A stretch of DNA of 43,515 nucleotides from an uncultured Prevotellaceae bacterium (GTDB taxonomy: Bacteria; Bacteroidota; Bacteroidia; Bacteroidales; Bacteroidaceae), in the NCBI GenBank assembly GCA_946407895.1, contig CAMJQA010000023.1, forward strand, positions 1 to 43,515, written 5' to 3'. A model generated the notes under the pieces. That model worked only from the letters and a program-made list of their open reading frames with translations, was not told the origin of the DNA and ran no database searches. The first letter of the stretch is position 1, and every line of letters begins with the position of its first letter. A program made the translations under genes and the position numbers. Positions 17,529-27,268 of this stretch are shown in pieces.

Positions 17529-17854
17529 CATTTGACGAAGAACTTCTGCAAGATGCTGAAGATGACCGCCAGACGGTGGAATTCATCCAAGCACATCTTC
17601 CTCAAGAATTGAAAGAACGCTTTACGGAGGATGAACTGTACTATTTCCTGGATGTGCTGGTTGATTACTATGCCACCAGCGGTATTTTGGATGCAGAGCC
17701 AGACGAGGAGGGTTGCATTAACATTGATATCGATGACATAGCGCTATACTTGTCCAAACAAGCAAAGAAAGACAAAATGGGCATTTTTGACCCCGAAGAG
17801 CTTCGATGGATTGTAGAAGCAGAAATGGACTATGCCGAACAATGTGACGAATAA
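17525..17854 (+). CDS. Small acidic conserved protein, function unknown
   Basis: The 109-residue, strongly acidic soluble protein has no signal peptide or membrane segment. It is rich in Asp and Glu and looks helical: FDEELLQDAEDDRQTVEFIQ, then FTEDELYYFLDVLVDYYA, then a C-terminal FDPEELRWIVEAEMDYAEQ. The start codon overlaps the trxA stop by ATGA, so it is translationally coupled to thioredoxin. It appears to be the small protein commonly found after trxA in Bacteroidales, but no function is known to me. Confidence 0.8.
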   Translation: MTFDEELLQDAEDDRQTVEFIQAHLPQELKERFTEDELYYFLDVLVDYYATSGILDAEPDEEGCINIDIDDIALYLSKQAKKDKMGIFDPEELRWIVEAEMDYAEQCDE

Positions 17855-17877
17855 GATGCAGCACAGCTCTAATAATG

Positions 17878-17910
17878 GCCCCATGCAGATTCCTATTATT
17901 TGCATGGGGC
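17878..17910. terminator. Hairpin terminator between convergent genes
   Basis: A perfect 10-bp stem gccccatgca/tgcatggggc with a 13-base loop lies between the dnaE-trxA genes and the convergent membrane-protein gene. AT-rich flanks (aataatg on the left, actttattatta on the right) make it suitable in both directions. Confidence 0.75.
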
Positions 17911-17919
17911 ACTTTATTA

Positions 17920-18927
17920 TTACCGATATGCAAAATCAAACAGCTGCATTACCAACAAGGCAAAACAGCTCATACATGCCAAACAAAAAAGCAGATTGGA
18001 CACCCGACTATGCGTAAGCGCAAAAAAATGCGCAACAAACGGAGTTGTAACAATCAGAAACAAAGGCATCAGCACTGGATAGAAATTAGGCTGTAAGAAA
18101 AGTGCAATCTGAAAGAATAGACTCTGAGCAAAATAAAGATGAAATATCGTTCGCACACGTAGGCGATCATTGAAACTGGTAAGATAAAAATGAATAATAC
18201 CGATGACTGCCAGCGATGCAGAAAGAATCCAGCAAATCCACCAATAGGTCGGCCACTGAAGGAAAAGTGAAAAAGAAGGAATCTGCAAATCCGACAATTG
18301 GCGAAGATGGTTTATTAATGGAAGATAGTTATTTGTACCTAAAGCCCATAAGAACCAGCACCAGTAGGGAAGTATCAATCCTATAAGCCCGCCCCAAAAA
18401 CACCTCCAGGAAAAATAACGCAGTATTGTCCAAAAACCAAAGAAAAATAGTATTCCGGTCCATATTAAAGGAATCCAGAAAAGACTGCCGACCCCTATGC
18501 AAAACATGCAATGAAAGACCTGAATTACTGGGGTTTCCTCTTGGTAACACCGATATAGCAAGAAAAGGGCTACGACGTAACAAAACGCACAAAGAACAGG
18601 AGGACCAATTGGATGAACAAAGGGAAGACAAGCGAACAACACCATCCACACACATGACATTAATCGCGTACGGATACGAATAATCTGTAACGAATTGTTT
18701 GTCTCGGCAATCACATAGGCAATGCACAAACAAACTGACAAACCCAACAAGTGTTCTGCCCAAACCTGAGAAAGTTCAAACTCCCAAGTCCCTAATTTCA
18801 TGACGAAGGAGTCACTATCATTTCCCCACAGTGGGAAACACCATGTCAGCACAACAAGTGTCACACAAACAGGGAGCGTCAAGAAACTCTCTGCAACACG
18901 ATTTTGGAACCGAACAATCTTTCCCAC
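17920..18927 (-). CDS. Multipass inner-membrane protein, function unknown
   Basis: This 335-residue protein has about eight to ten hydrophobic helices and is rich in Trp, Phe and Cys. Examples are PVCVTLVVLTWCFPLW near the N-terminus and PVLMPLFLIVTTPFVAHFF near the C-terminus. It resembles the DUF6427-type membrane proteins seen in Bacteroidetes, but I cannot assign it firmly. The only sensible start is GTG at 18927, because the first in-frame Met lies after the first helix. It follows purD by 42 bp on the same strand and is probably the last gene of that run. Confidence 0.7.
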   Translation of the reverse strand: MGKIVRFQNRVAESFLTLPVCVTLVVLTWCFPLWGNDSDSFVMKLGTWEFELSQVWAEHLLGLSVCLCIAYVIAETNNSLQIIRIRTRLMSCVWMVLFACLPFVHPIGPPVLCAFCYVVALFLLYRCYQEETPVIQVFHCMFCIGVGSLFWIPLIWTGILFFFGFWTILRYFSWRCFWGGLIGLILPYWCWFLWALGTNNYLPLINHLRQLSDLQIPSFSLFLQWPTYWWICWILSASLAVIGIIHFYLTSFNDRLRVRTIFHLYFAQSLFFQIALFLQPNFYPVLMPLFLIVTTPFVAHFFALTHSRVSNLLFCLACMSCFALLVMQLFDFAYR

Positions 18928-18969
18928 CGGTTTATAGAGGATTTAAACCATCAGCATTAAGCCTTCACA

Positions 18970-20496
18970 TCAAAGGTCTGAACCTATATCATCGCGAAAG
19001 TATTTTCCCTCAAAATGAATTTTCTGAGCTTCAGAGAAACTTTTTCTCAGAGCACGCTCTTTGCTGGTCCCGTAACTGCTGACAGCTATTACTCGGCCGC
19101 CATTCGTCACAATCTGCCCTTCTTTTAATGCTGTTCCAGCATGGAAAACAATACTTCCATGTACATCCTCAATACCAGAAATGGGAAATCCTTTCTGATA
19201 ACTTCCTGGATACCCACCGCTAACAAGCATCACACATACCGCACTACGAGGATCTATTGAAATTCGGCGCAAGCCAAGAGTCTGAGTTGCAACTCCATAA
19301 AACAGATCTACGATATCACTCTTTATGCGCAACATCACCGTCTCGGTTTCCGGATCACCCATACGTACATTGTATTCAATAACTTTAGGATTACCATTTA
19401 CATTGATTAGGCCAAAGAAAATAAAACCCTTATAATCGATTTTCTCATCTGACAAGCCTTTTATCGTAGGACGGATTATACGCTCTTCCACTTTCCTCAT
19501 CCACGCTTCATCAGCAAAAGGAACCGGACTGACACTACCCATGCCTCCTGTATTCAAGCCCGTATCTCCGACGCCTATACGTTTATAGTCCTTAGCTTCT
19601 GGCAATATGACATAATCTTTGCCATCAGTTAATACAAATACAGAACATTCAATTCCACTAAGGAATTCCTCTATAACGACACGGTTGCTGGCAGAACCAA
19701 ACATACCGCCTAACATTTTCTCCAGCTCATTCTCGGCCTCTTCTATTGTAGGTAAGATAAGTACACCCTTACCCGCACAAAGCCCGTCTGCTTTCAGAAC
19801 ATAGGGGGCCTGCAATGAACGTAAAAAAGCCTTCCCTTGTTCCAACGTTTCGCTCGTAAAAGTCTGATATGAAGCTGTAGGAATGCCATGACGTTTCATA
19901 AAACCCTTGGCAAAATCCTTACTACCTTCCAACATAGCACCTTCCCGGCTTGGTCCAATCAGAGGAATGTCTTTTAAGGCAGGATCATTCCGAAAGAAAT
20001 CATATATACCTTTTACCAAAGGATCTTCAGGTCCCACAACGACCATGTTTATTCCCTCTTGAAGCACAAAATTCTTTATCCCACAAAAATCATCTGCTTT
20101 CAATGGGACGTTCTCCCCTAATTCTGCAGTGCCTGCATTTCCCGGCGCAATATAAAGTTTGCTGAGCCTGGGACACTGTGATATTTTCCATGCTAAGGCA
20201 TGTTCACGCCCACCACTTCCAAGAAGCAACAACTTCAAGTCGTCTGGCACATTGCATACTGACTTATATTGATACTGGTTCAGACGTTGATACTTAGAAA
20301 CCACATCCATCAAATTTAGGAATGGCTTAATCCGTTCTGCCTTCAACTTCTGTTGCCTCAACAACCTTTTATTATATCTTATCCATTCATACATTGCCAC
20401 TTCCTCATCACGATATTTGGAGGGGCAACGCTTACTCCGGGTTATAAACCTCATTACAGACGAAATGCGCTTGTTCCAAGTCTCTTCTCTTTTCAT
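18970..20496 (-). CDS. purD: Phosphoribosylamine-glycine ligase with an 86-residue N-terminal extension
   Basis: From residue 87 onward the protein is a full-length Pur[19 protein letters not shown], an ATP-grasp core with [16 protein letters not shown], the acidic [11 protein letters not shown], and a C-terminal domain. It catalyses the second step of purine synthesis. The first 86 residues are not part of PurD. They contain [20 protein letters not shown] and [20 protein letters not shown], resembling the small helicase-associated-type helical proteins of Bacteroidales. The ATG at 20496 overlaps the stop of the peptidase gene (ATGA), so the long form is probably translated. A TTG at 20238 exactly before KLLLLGSGG could give PurD alone. 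Whether two products or one fusion exist cannot be decided here. Confidence 0.9.
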   Translation of the reverse strand: MKREETWNKRISSVMRFITRSKRCPSKYRDEEVAMYEWIRYNKRLLRQQKLKAERIKPFLNLMDVVSKYQRLNQYQYKSVCNVPDDLKLLLLGSGGREHALAWKISQCPRLSKLYIAPGNAGTAELGENVPLKADDFCGIKNFVLQEGINMVVVGPEDPLVKGIYDFFRNDPALKDIPLIGPSREGAMLEGSKDFAKGFMKRHGIPTASYQTFTSETLEQGKAFLRSLQAPYVLKADGLCAGKGVLILPTIEEAENELEKMLGGMFGSASNRVVIEEFLSGIECSVFVLTDGKDYVILPEAKDYKRIGVGDTGLNTGGMGSVSPVPFADEAWMRKVEERIIRPTIKGLSDEKIDYKGFIFFGLINVNGNPKVIEYNVRMGDPETETVMLRIKSDIVDLFYGVATQTLGLRRISIDPRSAVCVMLVSGGYPGSYQKGFPISGIEDVHGSIVFHAGTALKEGQIVTNGGRVIAVSSYGTSKERALRKSFSEAQKIHFEGKYFRDDIGSDL

Positions 20497-22706
20497 TTTA
20501 GATAATCTTCAAAATATCTGGTTATACGTTCATGCAAATGTATCTGATTCGTACCGCGCATATTATGTCCTTCACCTGGATAAGTAAAAAGATCTGGCTG
20601 AGTCTTTGCATCAATACAGGCATGTATGAAAGACAAGGTATGCTGTGGCACACAAGTTGGATCATTGTATCCGAAAATAATTTGTAGCCGTCCCTTCAAG
20701 TTCCCAGCTTTCGTAAGCAAGCTACTTCCAGAATAACCCTCAGGGTTGTCCTGCGGAGTACTCATATATCGTTCGCCATACATTACCTCATAATATTTCC
20801 AGTCTATTACGGGTCCTCCTGCTACCCCCACCCTAAAAACATCGGGATAGGTGCACATAAGATTCGTTGTCATAAATCCCCCAAAACTCCAGCCATGCAC
20901 GCCAAGCCGTTCAGCATCAACATAGGGCAGCCCTTTCAAATACTTCACGCCTTCCATCTGGTCTTGCATCTCTATATCACCTAAATGCTTGTATGTGCTC
21001 TGTTCAAACGCTAATCCTCGCCACTCACTCCCCCTATTATCCAAGATGAAAAGCAGATAGCCCAGTTGAGCCATATAAGCTTCCCAACCTCGTAGTCCCC
21101 AGTGCCAACGAGCATCTACATTATGAGCATGCGGACCTCCGTAAACATAAATTACAGTTGGGTACTTTTTTGCAGGATCAAAGCCCACAGGCTTAACCAT
21201 TCGATAGAACAAATCAGTCTGCCCGTCAGCCGCCTTGATTGTACCACTGGTAATTTCAGGGATATTATAACCTTGCTTCTGCCAAGGATCAGCTGCTGTA
21301 AGCACATTATTCACCTTCCCGGTTGCTACATTCACAATGTCAATACCTCTTGGTATAGTTGGACTGCTATAGCGGTCAATAATCTTAGATCCATCACTGC
21401 ATAAAGATGCATTATGGACACCATCTTCAGCGCTTAGCAGTTTCTTCTTGCCATTCTTCAAGTTCAACATGTATAGCAGGCTGCGACGAGGTTCTCCTTC
21501 ATTTGAGAGATAAAATATACTATGCTGCTTTTCATTAAATCCGACGAATTGCTGGACCTCATAAGGGCCAGGAGTAAGGCATTTTACCCTGCATCCGTTT
21601 CTTACAGTACCACCTCCTTCAGCTGATTGCAGCTCAGGGTAAACAGAAGTGGAGAAGTCCACTAAATAAAGATGGTTCCAATTGTCACGGCGAGTTTGCA
21701 TTATTGCCTTAGAACTGTCCCATGGAAGAAACTCCAAGCCATGCATCGGTTCCACATATTTAGGATGGACCTCTTCTATTATAGGGTTGTTTTTTCGTTT
21801 GCCTGTAGCCGTTTCATAAGCAAATAGCCGCATGTGTTTCTGCGCACGGTCTAATTCAAAAACATACAGAAGTTTCCCGTCTGGGCTCCATGACAGATTT
21901 GTATGATAGTCTTCTGGCTCTCCAAACAGATCCAGCCATACTGTTTGACGTTTCTGAACATTGAATATGCCGACCTTCACTTGATGACTAACCTCACCAG
22001 CCATAGGATAATGATCGGTATAGGGCTGAGCTATACGAGTGCTGATATCTACTTGTGGATAGCTGGGCACCATACTCTGATCCATCCGATAAAAGGCCAA
22101 CGATTGCCCGTCTGGGCTCCAGAATGTGCCTTTCTCTATTCCAAATTCATTACGATGAACGCTTTGACCATATACCACATCATCACTACCGTCTGTACTG
22201 CCATCCTGGCTAACTTGAAGAGTTTCGCCCTCAGACGTGAGAACAAACAGGTTTCCTCTTTCCGTATATGCCAAATGGCGACTTTGGGGATTCCAATCCT
22301 CATTTTTTGCTCCTTCAGGAATTGCCTGGCTCCATACAAGCGCCTTTCTTTGGAAATCCAAGAGAAAACGTTTTTGAGCAGTATTAGTTAACACAAATGC
22401 CTCATTTGGATATGGGAACGATAGTCTGTGTCCATTACGGGCTACTGTCTCGCCCGCCCATTCGTTCAGGTCCTTCACTGTAAACATGACCTGTCCATCC
22501 GAAAGTTTTTTCACTTCGTCAGGAGTCGTTTCCACCGCAACGTTTCCCCACCACTGTAGATACCGGTTTTCTGGCTGAAGGTTCCAATATGTGGCCCCTC
22601 CTCCTAGCAGATCATCCAGTGTAAACTGCTTATATTGAGCTGCTATTGTTCCTGTAACCATCAGCATGGCTGCCATTGTGAGAATCTTAATCTTCTTCAT
22701 AGTCAT
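20493..22706 (-). CDS. S9B prolyl oligopeptidase family (DPP-IV-like) exopeptidase
   Basis: The 737-residue protein has a signal peptide ([20 protein letters not shown]), an N-terminal beta-propeller (about residues 30-480) and a C-terminal alpha/beta-hydrolase domain. The catalytic triad is visible: Ser in GWSFGGFM, Asp in [10 protein letters not shown] and His in GEGHNM. The family removes X-Pro or X-Ala dipeptides in the periplasm. Two ATGs, 22706 and 22700, are possible, and both overlap the end of the methyltransferase gene. The stop overlaps the purD start. Confidence 0.88.
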   Translation of the reverse strand: MTMKKIKILTMAAMLMVTGTIAAQYKQFTLDDLLGGGATYWNLQPENRYLQWWGNVAVETTPDEVKKLSDGQVMFTVKDLNEWAGETVARNGHRLSFPYPNEAFVLTNTAQKRFLLDFQRKALVWSQAIPEGAKNEDWNPQSRHLAYTERGNLFVLTSEGETLQVSQDGSTDGSDDVVYGQSVHRNEFGIEKGTFWSPDGQSLAFYRMDQSMVPSYPQVDISTRIAQPYTDHYPMAGEVSHQVKVGIFNVQKRQTVWLDLFGEPEDYHTNLSWSPDGKLLYVFELDRAQKHMRLFAYETATGKRKNNPIIEEVHPKYVEPMHGLEFLPWDSSKAIMQTRRDNWNHLYLVDFSTSVYPELQSAEGGGTVRNGCRVKCLTPGPYEVQQFVGFNEKQHSIFYLSNEGEPRRSLLYMLNLKNGKKKLLSAEDGVHNASLCSDGSKIIDRYSSPTIPRGIDIVNVATGKVNNVLTAADPWQKQGYNIPEITSGTIKAADGQTDLFYRMVKPVGFDPAKKYPTVIYVYGGPHAHNVDARWHWGLRGWEAYMAQLGYLLFILDNRGSEWRGLAFEQSTYKHLGDIEMQDQMEGVKYLKGLPYVDAERLGVHGWSFGGFMTTNLMCTYPDVFRVGVAGGPVIDWKYYEVMYGERYMSTPQDNPEGYSGSSLLTKAGNLKGRLQIIFGYNDPTCVPQHTLSFIHACIDAKTQPDLFTYPGEGHNMRGTNQIHLHERITRYFEDYLK

Positions 22707-24306
22707 ATTCCATTATCCCCTTATTGTCCCAGAAGCCGCGACGATTGTCATGCCCTGTGTCACGGTAGTTATTCCGGTGCCCTCCACGGTTTTGAGAATT
22801 TTTCCGAAACTGGTTTGCACCTGAATCCGACATGCCTTCCCTTCTGTTTCCCTTTCCTTTGGCCTTTGACGCGCTCGGCCCTGCCGCTTGGCTCGACCTG
22901 AAACTGCGGTAGTCATCGCGGTGTCTCTCGCGATGTCCCTCATTCCGTTCGCTGCCATCGTTTCTTCTCCAATCACCCATCTTCTTATCAGACGGCTTTT
23001 GAGCGAATGGATTATGGTGTTTGAATTTAGCCCTGCGGTCTTCAGAATCTTCCTCCAACCTGTTTTTAAACTCGCGATGCTGTTTAAAGCGCTTGTGGTC
23101 GGCCATCATCCGCCGCTCATCCTCCGACTTAATATTACCGCCTGATGCACGCATTTCATCATATCGCCCATCAAAAATCTGGTATTTTCGCAACTCGCAT
23201 TCCAAAGACCCATTAAAGAGGGGAGTTCGTAGTGATGGTTTTAAGCCTATTTGGTCAAAGCATTCCTCCCGATAGCTCAAGATCCATGCATCATTACCGA
23301 CGAACTGGTGCTTTAGGCGCTCGCCTATCATCTTATATAATCCTAAGAGGTCTGGAGCAGAAATACGTTCACCATAAGGAGGATTCGTAATCATAATACT
23401 CTTCTCCTGAGGTTGTGTAAAGTCCTTGAAATCCTGCTGCTGCACAGTTATTTCGTGGCCCAACCCCGCAGCTTTCACATTCCGGGTAGCAATTTCAACC
23501 GCATTACGGTTGATGTCATAAGCATAAATGTGGTGACAGAAAGGATGTTCCTTCGATTCGTCTTCATAAATACGATTAAAGAGTTCCTCGTCAAAATCCG
23601 ACCATTTTTCAAATGCATAGCCCTTGCGATACACCCCCGGGGCTATCCCCCTGGCTATGAGAGCCGCCTCTATAGCAATAGTGCCGCTGCCGCACATGGG
23701 ATCAATAAAATCGCACTGCCCATTCCATCCTGTCTGCAAGATTATGCCCGCTGCCAAGACTTCATTCAATGGAGCTTCCACACTCTCTTGCCTGTATCCG
23801 CGGCGATGCAAGCTTTCTCCGCTGCTGTCCATACTCAGAGTACAGTCAAATTCTGCCACATGAATATGTAGCTGCAAGTCAGGATTCGTTACCCGTATAT
23901 TCGGTCTTTCACCCGTTTTCTCACGAAACTGGTCCACTATTGCGTCCTTCACTTTGTATGCCACAAACTTACTGTGACGAAACTCATTGCTGTAAACCAC
24001 ACTGTCCACGGCGAATGTAGTCGTAAGGTCAAGATACTGAGTCCAGTCAATAGACTTTACTTTTTCATAGACCTCATCAGCCGTAGTGGCACGAAAGCGT
24101 TTGATCGTTTTCAAGACACGAATGGCCGTACGCAACTGGAAATTCGCACGGTACATTAATTCCTTATTGCCCGTGAATGCAACCATGCGACGGCCTATTT
24201 CAATATCCGTGGCCCCCAGTTCTGTTAATTCCGAAGCCAAAATACTCTCTAATCCCTGGAATGTCTTAGCTACCAACTGGTAGGTAGCTTCTGGTTCTGA
24301 GTTCAT
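22687..24306 (-). CDS. THUMP-domain rRNA (guanine-N2) methyltransferase with basic tail
   Basis: Residues about 1-160 form a ferredoxin-like/THUMP RNA-binding region (ATYQLVAKTFQGLESILASE). Residues about 160-380 form a Rossmann methyltransferase with DFIDPMCGSGTIAIEAALIA for SAM binding and the catalytic NPPYGER. This is the architecture of the RlmL N-terminal half (23S rRNA m2G2445) and YpsC. The last 150 residues or so are low-complexity and rich in Arg, Asn, Gly, Ser and His, probably disordered and RNA-binding; this tail is longer than usual. It heads the minus-strand run with the peptidase, purD and the membrane protein. Confidence 0.87.
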   Translation of the reverse strand: MNSEPEATYQLVAKTFQGLESILASELTELGATDIEIGRRMVAFTGNKELMYRANFQLRTAIRVLKTIKRFRATTADEVYEKVKSIDWTQYLDLTTTFAVDSVVYSNEFRHSKFVAYKVKDAIVDQFREKTGERPNIRVTNPDLQLHIHVAEFDCTLSMDSSGESLHRRGYRQESVEAPLNEVLAAGIILQTGWNGQCDFIDPMCGSGTIAIEAALIARGIAPGVYRKGYAFEKWSDFDEELFNRIYEDESKEHPFCHHIYAYDINRNAVEIATRNVKAAGLGHEITVQQQDFKDFTQPQEKSIMITNPPYGERISAPDLLGLYKMIGERLKHQFVGNDAWILSYREECFDQIGLKPSLRTPLFNGSLECELRKYQIFDGRYDEMRASGGNIKSEDERRMMADHKRFKQHREFKNRLEEDSEDRRAKFKHHNPFAQKPSDKKMGDWRRNDGSERNEGHRERHRDDYRSFRSSQAAGPSASKAKGKGNRREGMSDSGANQFRKNSQNRGGHRNNYRDTGHDNRRGFWDNKGIMEYDYEED

Positions 24307-24396
24307 CTGTCTCTATATTTCTTGGATGATATGTTTTTTCTTGTTCAAGTTTCAAATTCACGACTATATGAATACCGGCCGAGTACGAGGAATAGG

Positions 24397-25311
24397 CTAT
24401 AATCCGCCCCAGTCTTCGGGGTTAATGATAGTTTCCTTCACGGTTCCCTTGCGTTTTCTGGCCTGTACTATCTGTTCACCCGGCTTCGTGCTTTCCGTCA
24501 CCCATACGTTTCCACCAATAACCGTACCCTTTGCTATAGTTATACGCCCCAACACAGTAGCATTACTATAGACAATGACATGGTCTTCCAGAATCGGATG
24601 ACGTGGAATGCCCTTGATTGGATGCCCGTTCTCGTCTAGGGGAAAGCTCTTCGCCCCCAGCGTCACACCCTGATACAATTTTACATAATTGCCTATGATA
24701 CAGGTGGCCCCTATTACGACTCCCGTACCGTGATCTATCGTAAAGTGATGTCCGATTGTAGCAGCCGGATGAATATCTATGCCCGTTTCGCTATGTGCCA
24801 TTTCCGTAATAATACGGGGTATCAGGGACACGCCCTGGAGCAGCAGTTCGTGAGCTATGCGATAATTGGTTATAGCCTTAATTACCGGGTAGCAGCTAAT
24901 GATCTCCCCCAACGACTCGGCCGCCGGGTCTCCGTTAAAGGCTGCTTCCACATCCGTTGCCAGAATCTTACGCAGGCCTGGAAGGCTCTGTATAAACCGC
25001 ATTGCTATCTCACCACTATCAAGTCCGGTGTTGCATGCCCCCGCAGCCTCAATCTGCTCTGTCAGCAGTTCATAGAGCCGTTCCACACTGACGCCTATAT
25101 GATAAGGTAAAGTCTGTGCACTCACACTCGACCGCCCATAATATCCTGGAAAAAGAATGGCACGGCATAAATCGGTGATTTCTGACAACACCGGCCCCGA
25201 AGGGAGTGATTTCCCATTCTGGCATACATGATAAAGACCATCCAGCGAACTGAAATCAGACAACTTTGCTATAGTATGCTGGAGCGCCACACTTTCTTTT
25301 GTTTCACTCAT
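24397..25311 (-). CDS. cysE: Serine O-acetyltransferase
   Basis: The 304-residue protein has an N-terminal helical domain and a C-terminal left-handed beta-helix of hexapeptide repeats. The segment DIHPAATIGHHFTIDHGTG contains the catalytic His residues, and NYVKLYQGVTLGAKSF follows. It acetylates serine with acetyl-CoA, the first step of cysteine synthesis. It is the longer EpsC/CysE type found in Bacteroidetes. The ATG at 25311 is preferred over an in-frame GTG at 25320. A strong promoter lies just upstream, divergent from the next gene. Confidence 0.92.
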   Translation of the reverse strand: MSETKESVALQHTIAKLSDFSSLDGLYHVCQNGKSLPSGPVLSEITDLCRAILFPGYYGRSSVSAQTLPYHIGVSVERLYELLTEQIEAAGACNTGLDSGEIAMRFIQSLPGLRKILATDVEAAFNGDPAAESLGEIISCYPVIKAITNYRIAHELLLQGVSLIPRIITEMAHSETGIDIHPAATIGHHFTIDHGTGVVIGATCIIGNYVKLYQGVTLGAKSFPLDENGHPIKGIPRHPILEDHVIVYSNATVLGRITIAKGTVIGGNVWVTESTKPGEQIVQARKRKGTVKETIINPEDWGGL

Positions 25312-25338
25312 CTCCGACACAAGGCTACATTTCGGCTA

Positions 25339-25369
25339 CAAAGGTACGGATAAGCGAGAGATAAGCAAA
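25339..25369 (-). promoter_or_regulatory. Promoter of cysE
   Basis: On the minus strand TTTG (25369-25366), 19 bases, then TACCTTTG (25346-25339). This is a perfect match to the Bacteroidetes pattern, 27 bases before the cysE ATG. Confidence 0.8.
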
Positions 25370-25385
25370 ATAAAATGCAAAAATA

Positions 25386-25416
25386 TTTGCACTTCTCTCG
25401 CTTAATCGTATCTTTG
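25386..25416 (+). promoter_or_regulatory. Promoter of the unknown secreted protein gene
   Basis: TTTG (25386-25389), 19 bases, then TATCTTTG (25409-25416). It is a perfect -33/-7 pair, 29 bases before the ATG at 25446, and lies back to back with the cysE promoter. Confidence 0.8.
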
Positions 25417-25445
25417 CTGCCAAATTGAAAGGACAAGACATCAAC

Positions 25446-27146
25446 ATGAAAAGATTATTCTTTATCCTGCTGGCCTGTTCAGGTATGATGGGTGCAGCAG
25501 CAGCGCGGGGGAAGGACGTTCCGCGCATCGTGAACTTCATTAACTTCGTGCGCGACATAGAGCCGCGAAGCGAGTCCATCACGCCCCAAGTGCTCTACGA
25601 GACGACAAAGGCCGAGGCCGATGCCATACACCAGTGGGGTTTCAAGGGGACATGGCTCCTGCAATACGACGCACTGATCGACGAACGGTATCAGCCCATG
25701 ATGAAGGAGGAGCTGCTGCACGGATGCGAAGTGGGCGGATGGTGGGAGATTACACAGCCGCATGTAGAAGCTGCCGGACTGAAGTGGCGGGGCCGCTACC
25801 CCTGGGACTGGCATGCAGACAAGGGCTTTGCCGTGGGTTACACACAGGAGGAGCGCAAGCTGCTGGTTGACACTTTCATGGAGAAGTTCCGCCAGGTCTT
25901 CGGGCAGTTGCCGCACAGCATCGGCTCATGGTTCATCGACGCCTACTCGCTGGCCTACATGCGGGAGAGATACGGCATTGAGGGCTGCTGCATCTGCCGT
26001 GACCAGGTAGGCACAGACGGCTATACGCTCTGGGGGGGCTACTGGCATGGCGCGTACTACCCCTCGCGAGTGAATGCCTATATGCCGGCGCAGACCAGGG
26101 AGGGGCAGATAGACCTGCCCATCTTCCGCATGCTGGGCAGCGACCCCCTCTATCAGTACAGTGCCGGCGTAGGCGGTGCCGTGCAGAGCGTTTGCACGAT
26201 GGAGCCCACCTACATCAACGCGCAGAAACCGGAGTGGGTGCGCTGGTACCTGCAGTGCCAGACGGGAGACCCGGCTCTGGGCTACACCTACTTCCAGGCC
26301 GGGCAGGAGAACTCCTTTACGTGGGATGTGTTCCGTAAAGGCTACGAGGTGCAGCTGCCCCAGATAGCTGAGCTTGAGAAGCAGGGCAGGCTGAGGGTGG
26401 AGACGCTCATCGAGACGGCCCGGCAGTTCCGCAAGGAGAATCCCGTGACACCCGCCAACGCCTGTACCGCCCTCAACGACTATACGGACAACCTGGGGCG
26501 TACCATCTGGTTCGGCAGCCGCTTCTACCGCGCCAACATTCTGTGGGAGGGTGACCGGATGGGCATACGCGACATACACCTCTTCGACGAGCACATGGAG
26601 AGCGACTACTACCACCGGGTCTGCACCTCCAACCAGTGCATCTACATGACGCTGCCCGTCGTCGACGGCTGCCTGTGGAGTACGGCCCAGGACATGGCCT
26701 CGCTGCGCTTCTTCACCCTTGACGGAGGCGGCCGCATCACGGAACTGCGCGGCGGCGAGCCCGTGATTACGCAGAAGGGGGACGGCATGCTGGTGCGCTG
26801 GCCCCTGAAGGAGCGCCGAGGCGAGATACGCCTGCTCATGAACGAGAGCACCCTCACGGCTACGTGCACTGACAAGTCGCTCGGCTGGCTGATGCAGTTG
26901 AACGTGCAGCCCCGTGCACAGCTGCCATTCAGGGAGATAGCGTCCCGGTCGCTGACCGCCAGCCAGGGCGGATTCCCCTACCGGCTGACCCTGCGCCGCG
27001 GCACGTTCGAGGACATGCGCCAGCTCATGGGATGCGCCTTCCGCATCCATCCCAAAAAGGGGAGAGTGGAGATGGACATGGCATCGTCCCGCGCATCCGG
27101 CAGGGGGGAGGAAAATCGATTGAGAATCGATTCTGGAATCGATTAA
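25446..27146 (+). CDS. Unrecognised secreted protein, possible carbohydrate-active enzyme
   Basis: The 566-residue protein has a signal peptide (MKRLFFILLACSGMMGAAAA). The following segment, IVNFINFVRDIEPR, then WLLQYDALIDERYQ and HGCEVGGWWEITQP, looks like the strands of a (beta/alpha) barrel with acidic loop-end residues, as in the deacetylase/GH57-like superfamily. A later part (about residues 380-540) looks like beta-sandwich material. I do not recognise a named family, and no catalytic residues can be assigned. It converges on a GH106-like gene, so a role in rhamnose-containing glycan use is plausible but unproven. The last eleven residues are encoded by AATCGATT repeats, so the native stop may have been displaced. 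ATG 25446 fits the signal peptide; a TTG at 25425 is also in frame. Confidence 0.75.
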   Translation: MKRLFFILLACSGMMGAAAARGKDVPRIVNFINFVRDIEPRSESITPQVLYETTKAEADAIHQWGFKGTWLLQYDALIDERYQPMMKEELLHGCEVGGWWEITQPHVEAAGLKWRGRYPWDWHADKGFAVGYTQEERKLLVDTFMEKFRQVFGQLPHSIGSWFIDAYSLAYMRERYGIEGCCICRDQVGTDGYTLWGGYWHGAYYPSRVNAYMPAQTREGQIDLPIFRMLGSDPLYQYSAGVGGAVQSVCTMEPTYINAQKPEWVRWYLQCQTGDPALGYTYFQAGQENSFTWDVFRKGYEVQLPQIAELEKQGRLRVETLIETARQFRKENPVTPANACTALNDYTDNLGRTIWFGSRFYRANILWEGDRMGIRDIHLFDEHMESDYYHRVCTSNQCIYMTLPVVDGCLWSTAQDMASLRFFTLDGGGRITELRGGEPVITQKGDGMLVRWPLKERRGEIRLLMNESTLTATCTDKSLGWLMQLNVQPRAQLPFREIASRSLTASQGGFPYRLTLRRGTFEDMRQLMGCAFRIHPKKGRVEMDMASSRASGRGEENRLRIDSGID

Positions 27147-27248
27147 GTATTGGACTGCCTGCCCGATTGAGTATCGACTGGGAAATCGATTGGGGAGGGG
27201 GCAGGCAGCCCAATTGAGGACGGGGCAGGCAGCCCGATTGAGGACCGG
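27114..27248. repeat. AATCGATT palindrome cluster and 24-bp direct repeats
   Basis: The 8-bp palindrome AATCGATT occurs at 27114, 27125, 27137 and 27184; the first three are about one helical turn apart. Two direct copies of gcaggcagcccRattgagga start at 27201 and 27225 (24-bp period), and a related ctgcctgcccgattgag lies near 27157. The cluster overlaps the 3' end of the secreted-protein gene and fills the convergent gap before the GH106-like gene. Confidence 0.75.
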
Positions 27249-27268
27249 CTCAAGAGCCGTATCGGGCT
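27231..27268 (-). terminator. Two-tier hairpin at the end of the GH106-like gene
   Basis: The outer arms agcccgat (27231-27238) and atcgggct (27261-27268) pair perfectly. Inside them cggct and agccg pair around a CAAG loop. The right arm overlaps the stop codon of the GH106-like gene. There is no strong T-run, so terminator function is tentative. Confidence 0.45.
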
